64,000 nucleotides of DNA, taken from NCBI GenBank assembly GCA_018292915.2, contig JACVVK020000139.1, positions 620,001 through 684,000 of the forward strand, in the 5' to 3' direction. This document shows positions 1 through 11,590 of the stretch, piece by piece; positions within the stretch are counted from its first letter, which is position 1, and each line of letters begins with the position of its first letter. The stretch is from Batillaria attramentaria (lineage: Eukaryota > Mollusca > Gastropoda > Batillariidae). A model generated the notes under the pieces. The model saw nothing but the letters and a program-made list of their open reading frames with translations, was not told the origin of the DNA and made no database searches. A program made the translations under genes and the position numbers.

Positions 1-434
1 ATTATGCAAAGACCTTGGAATCAGAAAGACGCGTCACTCCTGCCCTCGTAAGAGAGACATATAGCGGGACAACGCGAAGAGCTGTCTGCCCGCATTAGCG
101 CGCATCCTAGATCTGGCCCCTATAGTGACAGCATGGCGGAAAGTGGAAAGCACAAAAGCATGCAATTGTGTTCTGCGCCGAATTGTTCAAATAACAGACA
201 AATATAAACGGGGAAATACTTCTTTTGGTATTCCTGTTGAAAAACAAACTTTTTTTTTTCGCTTTCTTGTCAAAAAAAAAAAAAAAAAGACCTCAAGTGG
301 TACGTGTGCATGCAGTGTAAACTAACAGTAAACACACGCGGCTGACGCAGATACAGCGTAATTTTTTTCCCCTGACAACCTTACAAATCACGGTGACTTA
401 AATTGTGCTAGCGTCTACCTGCATCTAAATTCAG

Positions 435-471
<37 letters not shown>

Positions 472-993
472 AGAACAAAATCATCCGGCTGAACTTCATT
501 CTAACCATTGTAAAACCATATCACAACATAGAATCTGCTGGATCGTCGGTCGCAGATATGATTAATGCTGAGTTAGCAGGAAGTATTCAGCGGATGCGTC
601 CATCTTTGGATCTCTCGCACATTCGATCTTTCTGTGTTCCGTACTAGTTTTACTTGAACACATCGAACGAAATGCACTGCGTAGCCTACGTACAGCAGTG
701 AAAGCCAAACTAGATCTTTCGTTCGTCCTCCGGAACTTTGAGAGTACTGTCTTATGTTTTCCATAGGCCTAAAACACATGCGAAATATATGGGGGGAGAC
801 CACCTGTCAGTCGCTGACATCTTCGTTTTTGTTTATTTTCTTAAAATGTTTTACGGCGGCTAGTGTAGGGTTGGGTCAAACAACTGCGTAGATCTGCGGG
901 ATGCGCGCTAATGCGCGCAGACAACTCTTACGCGTTGTCCCTCAAAGGGAGGTAAGTGAACTATCTTTATGTTTCCAAGATCTTTGCATTATG
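1..993. mobile_element. Non-autonomous inverted-repeat element, left end at window edge
   Basis: Positions 1-113 and 890-993 are imperfect inverted repeats of about 100 bp. Both arms carry ATGCAAAGA.CTTGGAA at the outer end, GGGACAACGCG in the middle and GCATTAGCGCGCATCC at the inner end. The interior (about 114-889) has no convincing coding frame; it holds two A/T runs near 250-290 and a (CA)n tract at 435-468. This is the layout of a TIR DNA transposon lacking its transposase. The target duplication cannot be checked because the left end touches the window edge, so the superfamily is unknown. Confidence 0.6.
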
Positions 994-1000
994 CTTCTGA

Positions 1001-2543
1001 GTGTGAGTCAGTGGCAAAAACGAAACCCACTGAAATTCCCGCTTTCCACATGTCAAGTTGTAGAGACTCTTGCGAAATGATACTGCATTTCGATGCAAAA
1101 TAATTTCTAGACCATCCCAGAACATGCTGGTGCAGTAACGTCAGTAGATTACGTCACCTTGGAGAGATTTCGAGCCTTCCAGTAAGTTGAGTAAATGTTC
1201 TAGAACTGACCTGTTCAGTACGTAAGCAGCCCTGCACAGCGTTCTGGATTCTTCTTCTTTCATGAATTTGTTCTCCGCGCATATTCTGTTCATAAAGTAT
1301 TGAAGTTGTAGTCTGTTGTATCCCGTATCATCTCGAGGCATCTCTGCGAGTGCACGATGATGGCGACATAGCATAAGTAAAATACAACACCACGTCTCCA
1401 AACAGAGGAATTCCGAAAGAAAGTGGCGAGACACCCCCAAGAAAAAAACAGCATCACGTCAATCAAACATGACGCACTTACTTTACGTCAGTGCGCGTGC
1501 GTCTCTTCTTCGATGTTTGTGAGGCGTGTGGCTTGCAGAGGAAATGTGCTGTGAGTACAAATTTTCGAGTCAACTGACGATAACGGCTGCAGTGAATTTT
1601 TCTAATTTTTTTGTATATTTTTTATGGCACCCCAGGTTCATTATCTATGTATAGTAGGAGCGATTTTGAGATCTAAAGTGTGTTCACCAGCACTTTCATC
1701 AGGTACGGCTTACGCCAAAAGTATAAAAGCGACAACCTCCAAAATTCACTTAGTTGAGAGTCCGTATTCATGCTATCTATGTCCAAAAAATGGAGTGGTT
1801 TAGGTAAATATTACGCCTTTAAACGCCAGAAAGCCACTTTTTCTGAAAAGGGCGATAACTCGCAAATCATGTGTGCAATCGTACCTGGATCGGGCCTTGA
1901 TTCATCAACAATCTTGATTCATTTAGAAACCCCAAATTTGAAATCGATCGGTTCAGTATTTTCGGAGAAATAGGCATCTGAACTGGGTTCACATGCAATG
2001 TCAACTCAGGCTCGGTTTACATGAAAACTATAAGAGCGACCATTTTCTAGTAGTGACTCTGTTCAGAGTCCGTATTCAAGCTATCTACTGCCAAAAAAAT
2101 GAGTGATTTAAATAAATATTACGCCTGTACACGAAAGACAACCAACTTGTCTCAAAAGGGCGATAACTCCCAAATCACTTTAGCAATCATCACACGCTTG
2201 AATCGTCTAATGTAACATTTTGATATATTTGGATACCCCAAATTTGAAGCCATTCGGTTGAGTATTTTCCAAGAAACGGGCCTGGACACAATTCACACAC
2301 GCACACACGCACGCACACACGCACACACATCCGCACAGACGGCACTCACTGAGGAGGAGAAGTGCGTTCGGAACACCATACGCGTCAGCAAGGTTTGACG
2401 TCATTGTCAGAGTTACACTTGCAAAATCGTCTCTGCGGGAGATCGGCAGTGACGTGCGTTTGTACCACAGATGCTTGCCTATGAACGTGGAAATTTTAGC
2501 CCGTCCTATTATGTTGTTTCCATTACTATGGAAACAACATAAA
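1001..2543 (+). mobile_element. Dispersed repeat family, copy 1, ending in a hairpin
   Basis: This segment is closely similar to 61510-62719, nearly base for base from about 1490 to the end, so it is a dispersed repeat that moved or was copied recently. It contains an internal diverged dimer: about 1703-2005 and 2008-2290 share GAGTCCGTATTCA, ATATTACGCCT, GGGCGATAACTC and CCCCAAATTTGAA. A short CA-rich tract (2289-2330) follows. Similarity between the two copies stops right after a 15-bp hairpin at 2509-2542. About 300 bp at 1090-1390 are present only in this copy. No protein of a known transposon class is readable; the class is unassigned. Confidence 0.75.
2509..2542. repeat. Perfect 15-bp terminal hairpin of the dispersed repeat
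   Basis: TTATGTTGTTTCCAT at 2509-2523 and its exact reverse complement at 2528-2542 flank a TACT loop. The same hairpin is conserved at 62686-62719, and the two copies lose similarity a few bases later, so it marks the 3' end of the family. Confidence 0.85.
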
Positions 2544-3357
2544 AAGGAAGCGAAGAAAGAAAGACAAAAATCCTTCTATAGCGGTTTAGGCACCATGGTG
2601 GAATGGACCCGCTTCCTGATTTAAAGCAACAGAAAATTTAACCCTAGAGCTAGTTCCAGTTAGTTCCAGGTTAGACTCTAACCCGAGGCTAAACTCCCTA
2701 ACCCCGACTTTCACATGTGGGCCCTGGTCTCCGCCTTGTGAAATACACTCGATAGTAATCGCACATTAACCCATTCATGTCCAAACCGTTTCGAACTTTT
2801 CACTGGTTCTGCAGCTGTATCCAACAATACAAGGAAATAACACAAAACACATTTCTTTCCCTGAACAAAGAACTATAATATCAATAGTCGTCAGCCAGTG
2901 ACAGGAGCTGAATCTTGAAGCAAAAGTTTTTACTGACTAAAGTTATAGATGTTTCAAGCCAAGCCGATATTGCTATCGCATGATAATTCTACAAGTCATC
3001 AGTAAAGAAATCACTTCCTGGTTTTCGCTGTGAAAAATACGCATTATTCTAATCGCACATCAACAACTATTCTTGTCGAAATCATTTTCCCTTTTTCCCG
3101 GGGAAGTGGGGTGGGGAGGGGAACTCGAGGACGTTGGGGAGAGGGGGGGGGGGGGGGAGGTAGATGGTGAATTTTTAACCAGTCCCAGTTCAACAAGAAA
3201 GTGATTTCTTGAATTAAGAGGTGAATTCGACACGACCTTTTTGCACTTTGTAGTTATGCGCATACAAAAACACATAGATTAAGGCAGAGTATTATCTAAC
3301 GATACATTAACACCGTGAACCCTACGACAGACCCCGAGTCCTATTCAATGAACAATA
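2544..3357. other. Non-coding DNA without recognised gene
   Basis: No supportable gene is seen. The stretch holds short repeats of GTTAG/CTAAC type at 2640-2710 and a purine-rich block with a G run near 3120-3160. Imperfect inverted copies of a GAAATCACTT motif lie at about 3007 and 3200. The only open frames are low-complexity. Confidence 0.5.
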
Positions 3358-3580
3358 ACTGTACAACATTCTTATTGTTGCTGACAAGATGAATGTGTCT
3401 TAACTGTACAACATTCTTATTGTTGCTGACACGATGAATGTGTTTTAACTTTACAACATTATAACTGTTGCTGACACGATGAACGTGTTTTAACTTTACA
3501 ACATTATTACTGTTGCTGACACGATGAACGTGTTTTAACTGTACAAATTCTTACTGTTGCTGACACGATGAATGTGTATT
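3358..3580. repeat. 45-bp minisatellite, about 5 copies
   Basis: A unit containing TTGTTGCTGACACGATGAA and TGTACAACATT recurs every 45 bp (for example at 3361 and 3406). Units differ by a few substitutions and one small deletion in the last copy. Confidence 0.9.
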
Positions 3581-5324
3581 CAGAATGCTAGAAGTTTCTC
3601 TCTGGCTCCAATGTCAAAGTTTGAAGAACACATACGATGGCGAAGTTTTTCGTTTTGAAAGTTCACGGTATACTTTGTTGATTTTTCAATCCTTGAAATG
3701 GCTGTTGATTTTTCAATCCTTGAAATGGCTCATCGTTGCTCAGGTGACAAATATCAAAAACAAAACAACATGAAAATCCCATCTTAGATCAACAGCAAAC
3801 GAGGTGAAACAAGGAACTATTACAGATAATCTGACATAATTATAGGGGGAAAAAACACAAATCAAAAATGAAAATATATACAAATGCATGGTAAGTAATT
3901 AAATCGTTCAGCGTGAATCAGATGTCTAATATCAAAAACAAAAATACTGAAAGTCTCATGCTATACAAATTAGCATAAAAGGGGTACAACAACACAAAAT
4001 GTACACAGCTACTGGTTACCCCTTACTTCCCCCTTTAACTGTCCTCTCAACTCCCCTTCCCCGCTCACCAAAAGATAAAAATCACCACAGCTCTAATATC
4101 CAAGTTTGAAGAACACATACGATTGTGAAGATTTTCGTTTGAAAAGTTCACAGTTTACTTTGTTGATTTTTTCAGTCCTTGCTTCAGTGATACCGATTCA
4201 AAATATCATTTTAGTACACCGACTGTTTAGTCCTTTCATTATCTCACGGAGAAGAACACAAGTGTAACTTTATAGACAAAAAACATACGATATGCATGTA
4301 CACTATAAGACAAATCTGCCATAGCGATAAGATCTTCCAGAAGGAACAATCTAGATAAGTACTGAACAAATTTAAACAAGAACGATGAAGCATTGCTATG
4401 GTATATCAACAGTTTACAAAGATAAACAGGGATATACAAACCATGTGACGATATGTACAAAATTGTGCTATCAACTGAACAAGACGATTCTCTACTAGGT
4501 TACACAAATATATAATATGTACAAATAATAAAATAGTCCCTCTTTAGTGAGTGGCTTTTCCCCGTTGTTGTTTTGTTGTTTTTTGTTGTTGTTGTTGTTG
4601 TTTTTGTTTTGTTTTGTTTTGTTTTCTTTTTCTTTCTTTTGATTCAGCACCTTTCATCTGTCTCTGACAAGGACGTTTGAACACCCCCCCCCCCCCCCAC
4701 CCCCCCAAAAAATTCTTAAGACACTTCGAGAAATTCTTGAGATCACTAACTGAATTTTTTTTCGTAATAATATACATTTTTGTTGCATTAATGATGCCAT
4801 CAACATCTGTGCCACTATTTCAACGGTCGAAAGCAGACCCACACTTACTTTCTTAAGGATTACAATATGCCTCCCCCCACCCCACCCCCACCCCTAAAAA
4901 AAGAAGAAATATCGTATGGCTCACAAAACACAAAAGTTGACAAAATAAAAATTCCTTCCGGGATTACAAAATACAGGTATAGGAAAATAATGTACACATT
5001 CCCGCTGGGAAAAACACAAATAATTAATTAGTAAATACATGTAACTTCAGTATCGGCGAAGCTCGTCATACAAAGCACACACATAAAAAATAAAGCAAAG
5101 AATCCAGAGACTTAACAAAATTAATTGTATCTTTAACTAAAGTGATATCTGTACATGCAGACATGAAAACATAACTTGACACGATCAGCCGTCACATGTC
5201 AGTCACGTTTTTTTCCCAGCACGGGCCATCTGTAATAGTCTGTAGTCGGACTCGTTTTGCCTTCTGAAGCAGCCAAGATGTGTGTGAACATTTGTGACAC
5301 TGTCATGTCTGAAACCAATCTTTC
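3581..5324. other. Non-coding, AT-rich, with a duplicated segment
   Basis: A segment at about 3612-3700 (containing AAGTTTGAAGAACACATACG) recurs in diverged form at about 4097-4185. A related block appears once more near 6480-6650, so this is a low-copy local repeat. A TTG-rich run lies at 4563-4625 and a C run at about 4683-4708. No coding frame here resembles a protein I know. Confidence 0.5.
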
Positions 5325-5845
5325 CCTGAACGTCCAACACTAGATTCCAGTTACCGCCATGTCCTGAACGTCCGACACTAGATTCCAGTTACCGCCATGT
5401 CCTGAACGTCCGACACTAGATTCCAGTTACCGCCATGTCCTGAACGTCCGACACGAGATTCCAGTTACCGCCATGTCCTGAACGTCCGACACAAGATTCC
5501 AGTTACCGCCTTGTCCTGAACGTCCGACACTTGATTCCAGTTACCGCCATGTCCTGAACGTCCGACACGAGATTCCAGTTACCGCCATGTCCTGAACGTC
5601 CGACAGGAGATTCCAGTTACCGCCTTGTCCTGAACGTCCGACACTAGATTCCAGTTACCGCCATGTTCTGAACGTCCGACACTAGATTCCAGTTACCGCC
5701 ATGTCCTGAACGTCCGACACTAGATTCCAGTTACCGCCAGGTTCTGAACGTCCGACACTAGATTCCAGTTACCGCCATGTCCTGAACGTCCGACACGAGA
5801 TTCCAGTTACCGCAATGTCCTGAACGTCCGCCACTAGATTCCAGA
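5325..5845. repeat. 38-bp minisatellite, about 13-14 copies
   Basis: The unit contains CCTGAACGTCCGACAC and ATTCCAGTTACCGCC and repeats every 38 bp (5363, 5401, 5439 and onward). Copies are nearly identical, varying mainly at the ACTAG/ACGAG/ACAAG position, which suggests recent amplification. Confidence 0.95.
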
Positions 5846-6766
5846 ATCAAAGAAAGTCACGTGATACACACTGTCAGTAATCACAGATTTCTTGTCTTTG
5901 TGTTGGCAACATACAGAATCACACAAATAAATGTATATATATAGATCTAAGATTACAGTTACCACACATTCTCCCGTGACAATAAACAAATGAATAATTG
6001 AACGACACTTTCTCTTCCGGAGACAAATGATTACAAATGGAAAACCTTATGAAATTTTGTCCTTAAGAAATATGTAGTAGAGTCTCCAGAAGTGAAGAAC
6101 TTGGCACCTTCCTCTCTGGTAACGCTGTTCAATTGTACATAACGTTTACAGACGACAGCCACAGTACACGTCTCGTGTCCACAGTCAACGTGAACCCGCG
6201 AGATTTGTCGACGTAGAGACATATATAGTAAAGTGAAATATGTGGGGAAAAATAAAGATAACAAGAAAACTACAATAATTATGTACAAATTACGATGCAT
6301 GATATACTGCTGGACACGGTTCCGGTGAAAAACGTTACAAGATTGAACAGAAAATCCCATGCCAAATAAACACAAATGGGAAAGAAAAAGATAATGTACA
6401 GATACAAAAATTCAATCTCAGTAATATTGTAAGAAATATGTGGAAAGCATGGTATGTAAAAACAAAGGGGTCAGCTTAAAAACAAAAAAAAAGTTTGAAT
6501 GTGTGGTACAGTGTATTAAATTAGAATAAAAGGGGTTAAACAAGGGAATACACTGTGTATACACAGCGTCTGCATGGTTTCTCTCAACATCCCCTGTTAC
6601 ATGTTCTCACACCCTTCCCCAGTCACCCCCCGAAAAATAAAAATCTCCGCAGCACCCATCCGTTGGCAACAGGCGGCCATGGACTGTGCTGTGAGAACCC
6701 CAGAACCCTGCCCACACACAGGGAATGGGGAGCCCAACCCTAACATTCAACCTCCTACCCTCCCAC
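5846..6766. other. Non-coding DNA without recognised gene
   Basis: No supportable gene is present. The part from about 6480 to 6660 is related to the block at about 3960-4090, and the part near 6670-6745 resembles sequence at about 25080-25150, both being dispersed repeats. Confidence 0.45.
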
Positions 6767-8640
6767 TGTTAGACACCACCAAGAACAGCTCAGAACAATA
6801 CGTGAACTAGACATGTCCACTGTTAGACACCACCAAAAACAGCTCAGAACCATACGTGAACTAGATATGTCCAATGTTAGACACCCCCAAAAACAGCTCA
6901 GAACAATACGTGAACTAGATATGTCCACTGTTAGACACCACCAAGACCGGCTCAGACATTACCAAAAACAGCACAGAACCATACGTGAACTAGATGTGTC
7001 CACTGTTAGACACCACCAAAAACAGCTCAGAACCATACGTGAACTAGACATGGCCACTGTTAGACACCACCAAATACAGCTCAGAACCCCACGTGAACTA
7101 GACATGTCCACTGTTAGACACCACCAAAAACAGCTCAGAACCATACGTGAACTAGACATGTCCACTGTCAGACACCACCAAGAACAGCACAGGACCATAC
7201 GTGAACTAGGTATGTCCAATGTTAGACACCACCAAGAACAGCACAGGACCATACGTGAACTAGACATGTCCACTGTTAGACACCACCAAGAACAGCACAG
7301 AACCATACGTGAACTAGGTATGTCCACTGTTAGACACCACCAAAAACAGCTCAGAATGATACGTGAACTAGATATGTCCTTTGTTACACACCACCAAAAA
7401 CAGCACAGGACCATACGTGAACTAGATGTGTCCACTGTTAGACACCACGAAAAACAGCATAGGACCATACGTGAACTAGATATGTCCACTGTTAGGCCTC
7501 GGTCACAACCGGCCGCACGATTTTTTTATGCTTGCGATCTCCACGAAATGTCTGCGGCCTGCGGCTTCTACGATCTGAAAAAAAAAAAATTAAGGTTACA
7601 AATCGTGCGTACGATATACGTGCGATGGCGTACGTTCCCCGCAAGTCTCGCACGGGTAACGTCTTGCGATTTCAGTTGGTCAAAAATCGTACGACGGCCG
7701 TACGGATCGTACGTTGTCCTCGCAGTTATCGTACGGAGGTCGTACGCCTTCGTACGACGTTCGTGCGATGTTGACGATGTTTGCACGGGCTATACGGGTG
7801 TCGTGCGTGCGCCGTACGGCTATCGTAAGTGCTCTGTAGGCGTGGTGTGCGTCGGTCGTTCGACGGCCATGGCCGACGCGTGTTTTTCATGCATATAAGG
7901 ACCAGCCTACATATAAACATGTAGTTTGTTTATGGAAAGAAGACATCAGAGGATTTGGATATTATTAACAGAGAGTTTGACAAACCTATGGACACGTACA
8001 CAACTTGACAGACACTGACACAGCACTGCAACACTTCTACATTGCACACCAACATCCCCCGGGCCCGCACCTGGTCTTGCGTCAGCCTTGCGGAGCACTC
8101 ACGGAGCACGTGCATGCATCGTGGGAACATCGCACTACCGACTTGCGGTCTGTGATCACGTGCGGCCATCGTGCGGTCCTCGTGGGAAGCACGCAAGACA
8201 ACCGTGCGTCACTTGTGCGTTCATCGTGCGGCCGCCGTGCGGCCATCGTGACCTATTTTTCTCGCCCCGAGAGGTCAAAGTCGTACGATGCACTTGCGGC
8301 AATCGTGTGTTGGCCGTACAGTGGCCGTGCGGCCAACGCAAGTGTGTAAAAAAAATCGCAGGTGATCGTAGAGTTTGTTGATCATGTCGAAAACCGGCCG
8401 CAGCGCTCTGCGGCCTCCTTGCGACCTGGAAATTTCGCAGAACGCCCGTGCGCCGTTCGCAAGATTTGCCACGATTTTTGGCCGTAGACCCGCCGTAGGA
8501 GCCCGTACGGCCGGTTGTGACCGTAGCTTTAGACACCACCAAAAGCAGCACAGAACCATACGTGAACTAGATATGTCCACTGTTAGACACCACCAAAAAC
8601 AGCACAGGACCATACGTGAACTAGATATATCCAAAGAGAG
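6767..8640. repeat. 54-bp minisatellite split by a transposon
   Basis: A 54-bp unit containing GTTAGACACCACCAAAAACA and CCATACGTGAACTAGA repeats about 13 times from 6767 to 7494 and about twice more from 8529 to 8640. The interruption (7495-8528) is an inserted element. Because 54 is divisible by three and the unit has few stops, long open frames with 18-residue repeats appear on both strands; they are by-products, not genes. One unit near 6940-6985 carries a short extra piece. Confidence 0.95.
7495..8528. mobile_element. Non-autonomous PIF/Harbinger-like element, TTA duplication
   Basis: The element sits inside a 54-bp minisatellite, so its ends can be read exactly. The array breaks after TTA (7492-7494) and resumes with TTA (8529-8531). 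The two termini are inverted repeats sharing CGGTCACAACCGGCCG within about 25 bp. A three-base TTA duplication with short G/C-rich TIRs is typical of PIF/Harbinger elements. The interior is GC-rich with many CGTACG-like motifs and encodes no recognisable transposase, so it would depend on a partner elsewhere. Superfamily is inferred from the duplication and termini only. Confidence 0.8.
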
Positions 8641-9005
8641 ACCATGACGAAAACCATTCATGTGAAACAAAGAGTGAGGCAATACCAAACTATGGGCAAC
8701 AGGTGGCCATGGCTGTTGTCATAGTAACGCCCTACATTCCGCCCAAGCGCAGCATGATGTGAACCAGACACATATCACCCCTTTCCCTCCGCACCAACAG
8801 ACAGAGGTCATGTGTGTTACAGTATGTACGGCTGTAGAATACAGACAACGTCTTCCGTTGCCCCCTGCCGGTCTCATGGTGCATACTCGCAGGATAATGT
8901 GAGTCTATTATTGGAACAAATAGAACGTGACGAATTACAGAGTTTAATGTCAGCAAGGATTGTGGCTGAGTTTATATCTGTTTGTTTGCTTGCTTGCGTG
9001 TTTGT

Positions 9006-11274
9006 TTATTCTTGCACGTCACGTGCCGGGAGAATTTCATTCAGCGCTATACGAAGACGGCCCCAAAACGAGGCTCTAGCCTCGGGTTCGTCCTCCCACT
9101 CGATGTACGTCATGGTTCTCATCACCGCCATCATGGCGGGGGTCAGGTCACGTGACGGAATGTCTTCCAGCAACACCACCAATAGCTCGTCGTCGTTTTC
9201 CATCACGTGACTCAAGGACAGCTGCAGCTCGAACTGACACCAGTGACTCTCAGCGAAATTCTTGGAGAAAATCATCATCACCTTCTTGCTGTCCTCTACA
9301 CTCTCTTCGATGTTCTGTACAATAGGGGCACCCAGTGTGAAGTCACGCTGGTGGATACACAGCCGCAGTCCCAGCCTCCCCTCTAACTCCGGCATCAGGT
9401 GCTCACGCACCCAGTTCAGCTCCTCGCTGTCGTAGCAAACAAATACGTCATACCGGAAGTTCCGCTCCTGCAGACGGCGCCACCTGTCTCCCCGGCCCCT
9501 GTACGCCTCGTACAGCAACAGGCGGATGTGCCAGCGGTAGCGGTAGAGAAAAGTGACCAGAAAGAATACTAACAACAGAATGACAACAGTCGCTATGATA
9601 TACTTGGAGACACCAGGGCTCCAAAGACACGCTTGGTCGGCCACGTAGAATGACTGTACTGTGGTGCTGGGCAAGTTGTCACAAGTGTGCGTGTAACACG
9701 GATGATAGAAAACAGAGCAGTCGGAAAAGAGAGCAGGTTGTGTGTGAGCCACTGTCGGAACCACCTCAACTCACAGGAACACAGGAACGGATTGCCGCTG
9801 AGGTCTAGCTGTTCTAGACGCTGACGGGTGGCTGTACTGAACGTCGTCTCTCTCACGACGGATATCTGGTTTTTTGACAAATCCAGCGCCTGTAGGTTTG
9901 GTAACGCGTCAAAGACACCGTCCGGTATGTCAGTCAGTTTGTTTGAACCCAGTGCAAGAAAAGTTAAATGTGGCATGTTGGTGAACATACCAGCACTTAT
10001 CCGACTGATGTGGGTCGATCCTAAAGACAGCCAACTTAGTATGGTGACTTGACTAAACAGGCGATTGAATTTCTCTTCCGTCACATCACTAAAATCATTA
10101 CCATCTAGCGACAGCCCCTCAAGCTTCGGACAGCCGGCGAAACAGTCAGCGTCTACTGTGTCTGACGCGAAATTGATTGAACTGGAGGACAAATCAATGT
10201 ACTGTAGCTGGGGATTCCTAAACGCGTTCTCCTTGATAATGATATCGCTGGAAAATGTGAGGTCACTTAACATTATCCATTTCAGGGATGGAAACATGAT
10301 CGGGCTGAAAGAGTCTTTTTGAATTTCAGTCAGAGAAAGACTTATGCCGGTGAGTATTTCCAAACGTGGCAGGCATATCTTTACAGGATGAAACCAACTA
10401 ATACTCGTATCTGACATTTCCAGCACAGTAAGATTTGGAAAGAATGAGTCTTCCCCACGACACGTCTCCGGATAATCATAAAAAGGGTTCTCATGCAAGA
10501 TGAGCCCCCTAGTTAACTGTGGCAAGTAGTCTACGTGTAATGAATCACGGGACAACCTGTTAGCCGAGAGTTCTAGATTGTTCAGACGTACAAGCGGTTT
10601 AAACACCGTCATGTTGAGAGACGCCATGCCGTTCCCCATCAGACAGAGTGTCTCAAGCTGAAGCAGGGGGTACGTGTGGAAGATTCCGTCAGGGGGCGGG
10701 CCCAGCAGCGGGTTTGACCTGTGAGGTCCAGTACTGACAGCGTGGTGACTGACAAGACAGGAGCCAGTGTTGTGTAGGTCAGTCTGGTGGAGTACAGTCT
10801 CAGGGCCGTCAGGTTTGTGAAGGGGCGGAAAACACCAGGACTGATATAAGCCAGGTTATTGAATGAAAGATTTAGATCAGTAACACTGGTGATGTTGACA
10901 AAGAAATCATCTCGGTAAATATTCCCTAATCTATTGAGGATGAAACGCAATTTAGAAATACCGGTTGGCAGTGTGGGGACATAAGTCAGTTTGCCGTAAT
11001 GTTCAGAGCAGTCCGCCACAGTGTCTCTACACCGACAGTAACCATCTCCACACACTGTGAAGTCTTCAGTAATCGACCTTGGCCCGAAGCAAGGATAGTC
11101 ACCTACTCCCGCCAGACCTGTGGCTGTAGACCGTGTAGAGAAGTTCAAGTTGGGCAGTTTGTGTTGTGTCGGGATGGAACGACTAGAGTCCTTCACCTTC
11201 ACAGACAAACACGTCACCAGCCACACGGACAGCACGTGCACAATCAGGTACAAGTTACACACAGCCATTGTCAC
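9006..11274 (-). CDS. Toll-like receptor, single exon, with two frame breaks
   Basis: A cell-surface or endosomal pattern-recognition receptor. The N-terminus (from 11274) has a signal peptide and a Cys-rich cap, followed by leucine-rich repeats across 10.9-9.8 kb. A single C-terminal LRR cap (NPFLCSCELRWFRQW) follows, then a membrane helix (YIIATVVILLLVFFLV) and a TIR domain at about 9470-9020. TIR box 1 reads YDVFVCYD and box 3 SFWGRL; the BB loop reads RDFTLG, with Leu where Pro is usual. The frame breaks near 10705-10720 and near 9725-9735. Each break is a one-base deficit beside a short homopolymer, and the protein resumes correctly after it. The intact length would be about 755 residues, with no introns. 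It is either a recent pseudogene or carries assembly indels. The TAA stop lies within an AATAAA sequence, so the poly(A) signal may overlap the stop. Confidence 0.92.
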
Positions 11275-11379
11275 GTGCTATGTTCCCTGCTGTAACATCT
11301 AAACTACCGTATCAGCAAAACTCCTACATCGTGTACAGTCACGTTTCGGCTACCGTGAGTTTCAAACTACAGTAACACC

Positions 11380-11490
11380 TGTAGTACGGTTACATCGTGA
11401 CTACAGTAACATGTGGACTATAGTAACATATGGACTACAGTAACATCTGTACGACAGTTACATCTGTGATACAGTAACATCTAGACAAGA
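11380..11490. repeat. Short tandem repeat around ACAGTAACAT
   Basis: The motif ACAGTAACAT or a one-base variant recurs about every 20-22 bp in roughly five diverged copies just upstream of the TLR start. Confidence 0.7.
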
Positions 11491-11502
11491 TCTTGAGATT
11501 CT

Positions 11503-11590
11503 GGTTGTGACGCTTGCAGTAAAATTCTCATGGAATTGGGGATGGGACTCTGGTTGTGACGCTTGCAGTAAAATTCTCGTGGAATCGGTC
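11503..11590. repeat. 46-bp tandem duplication
   Basis: TCTGGTTGTGACGCTTGCAG followed by TAAAATTCTC occurs twice, 46 bp apart, with two or three differences. Confidence 0.85.

Noticed and set aside
6813..7898. 361-codon open frame with 18-residue repeats
   Set aside because: It is the translation of a 54-bp minisatellite and runs into an inserted transposon; the opposite strand is also open, so it is not a gene.
9593..10720. Programmed ribosomal frameshifting in the TLR
   Set aside because: No slippery heptamer or downstream structure was seen at either break, and such recoding is not known for TLRs.
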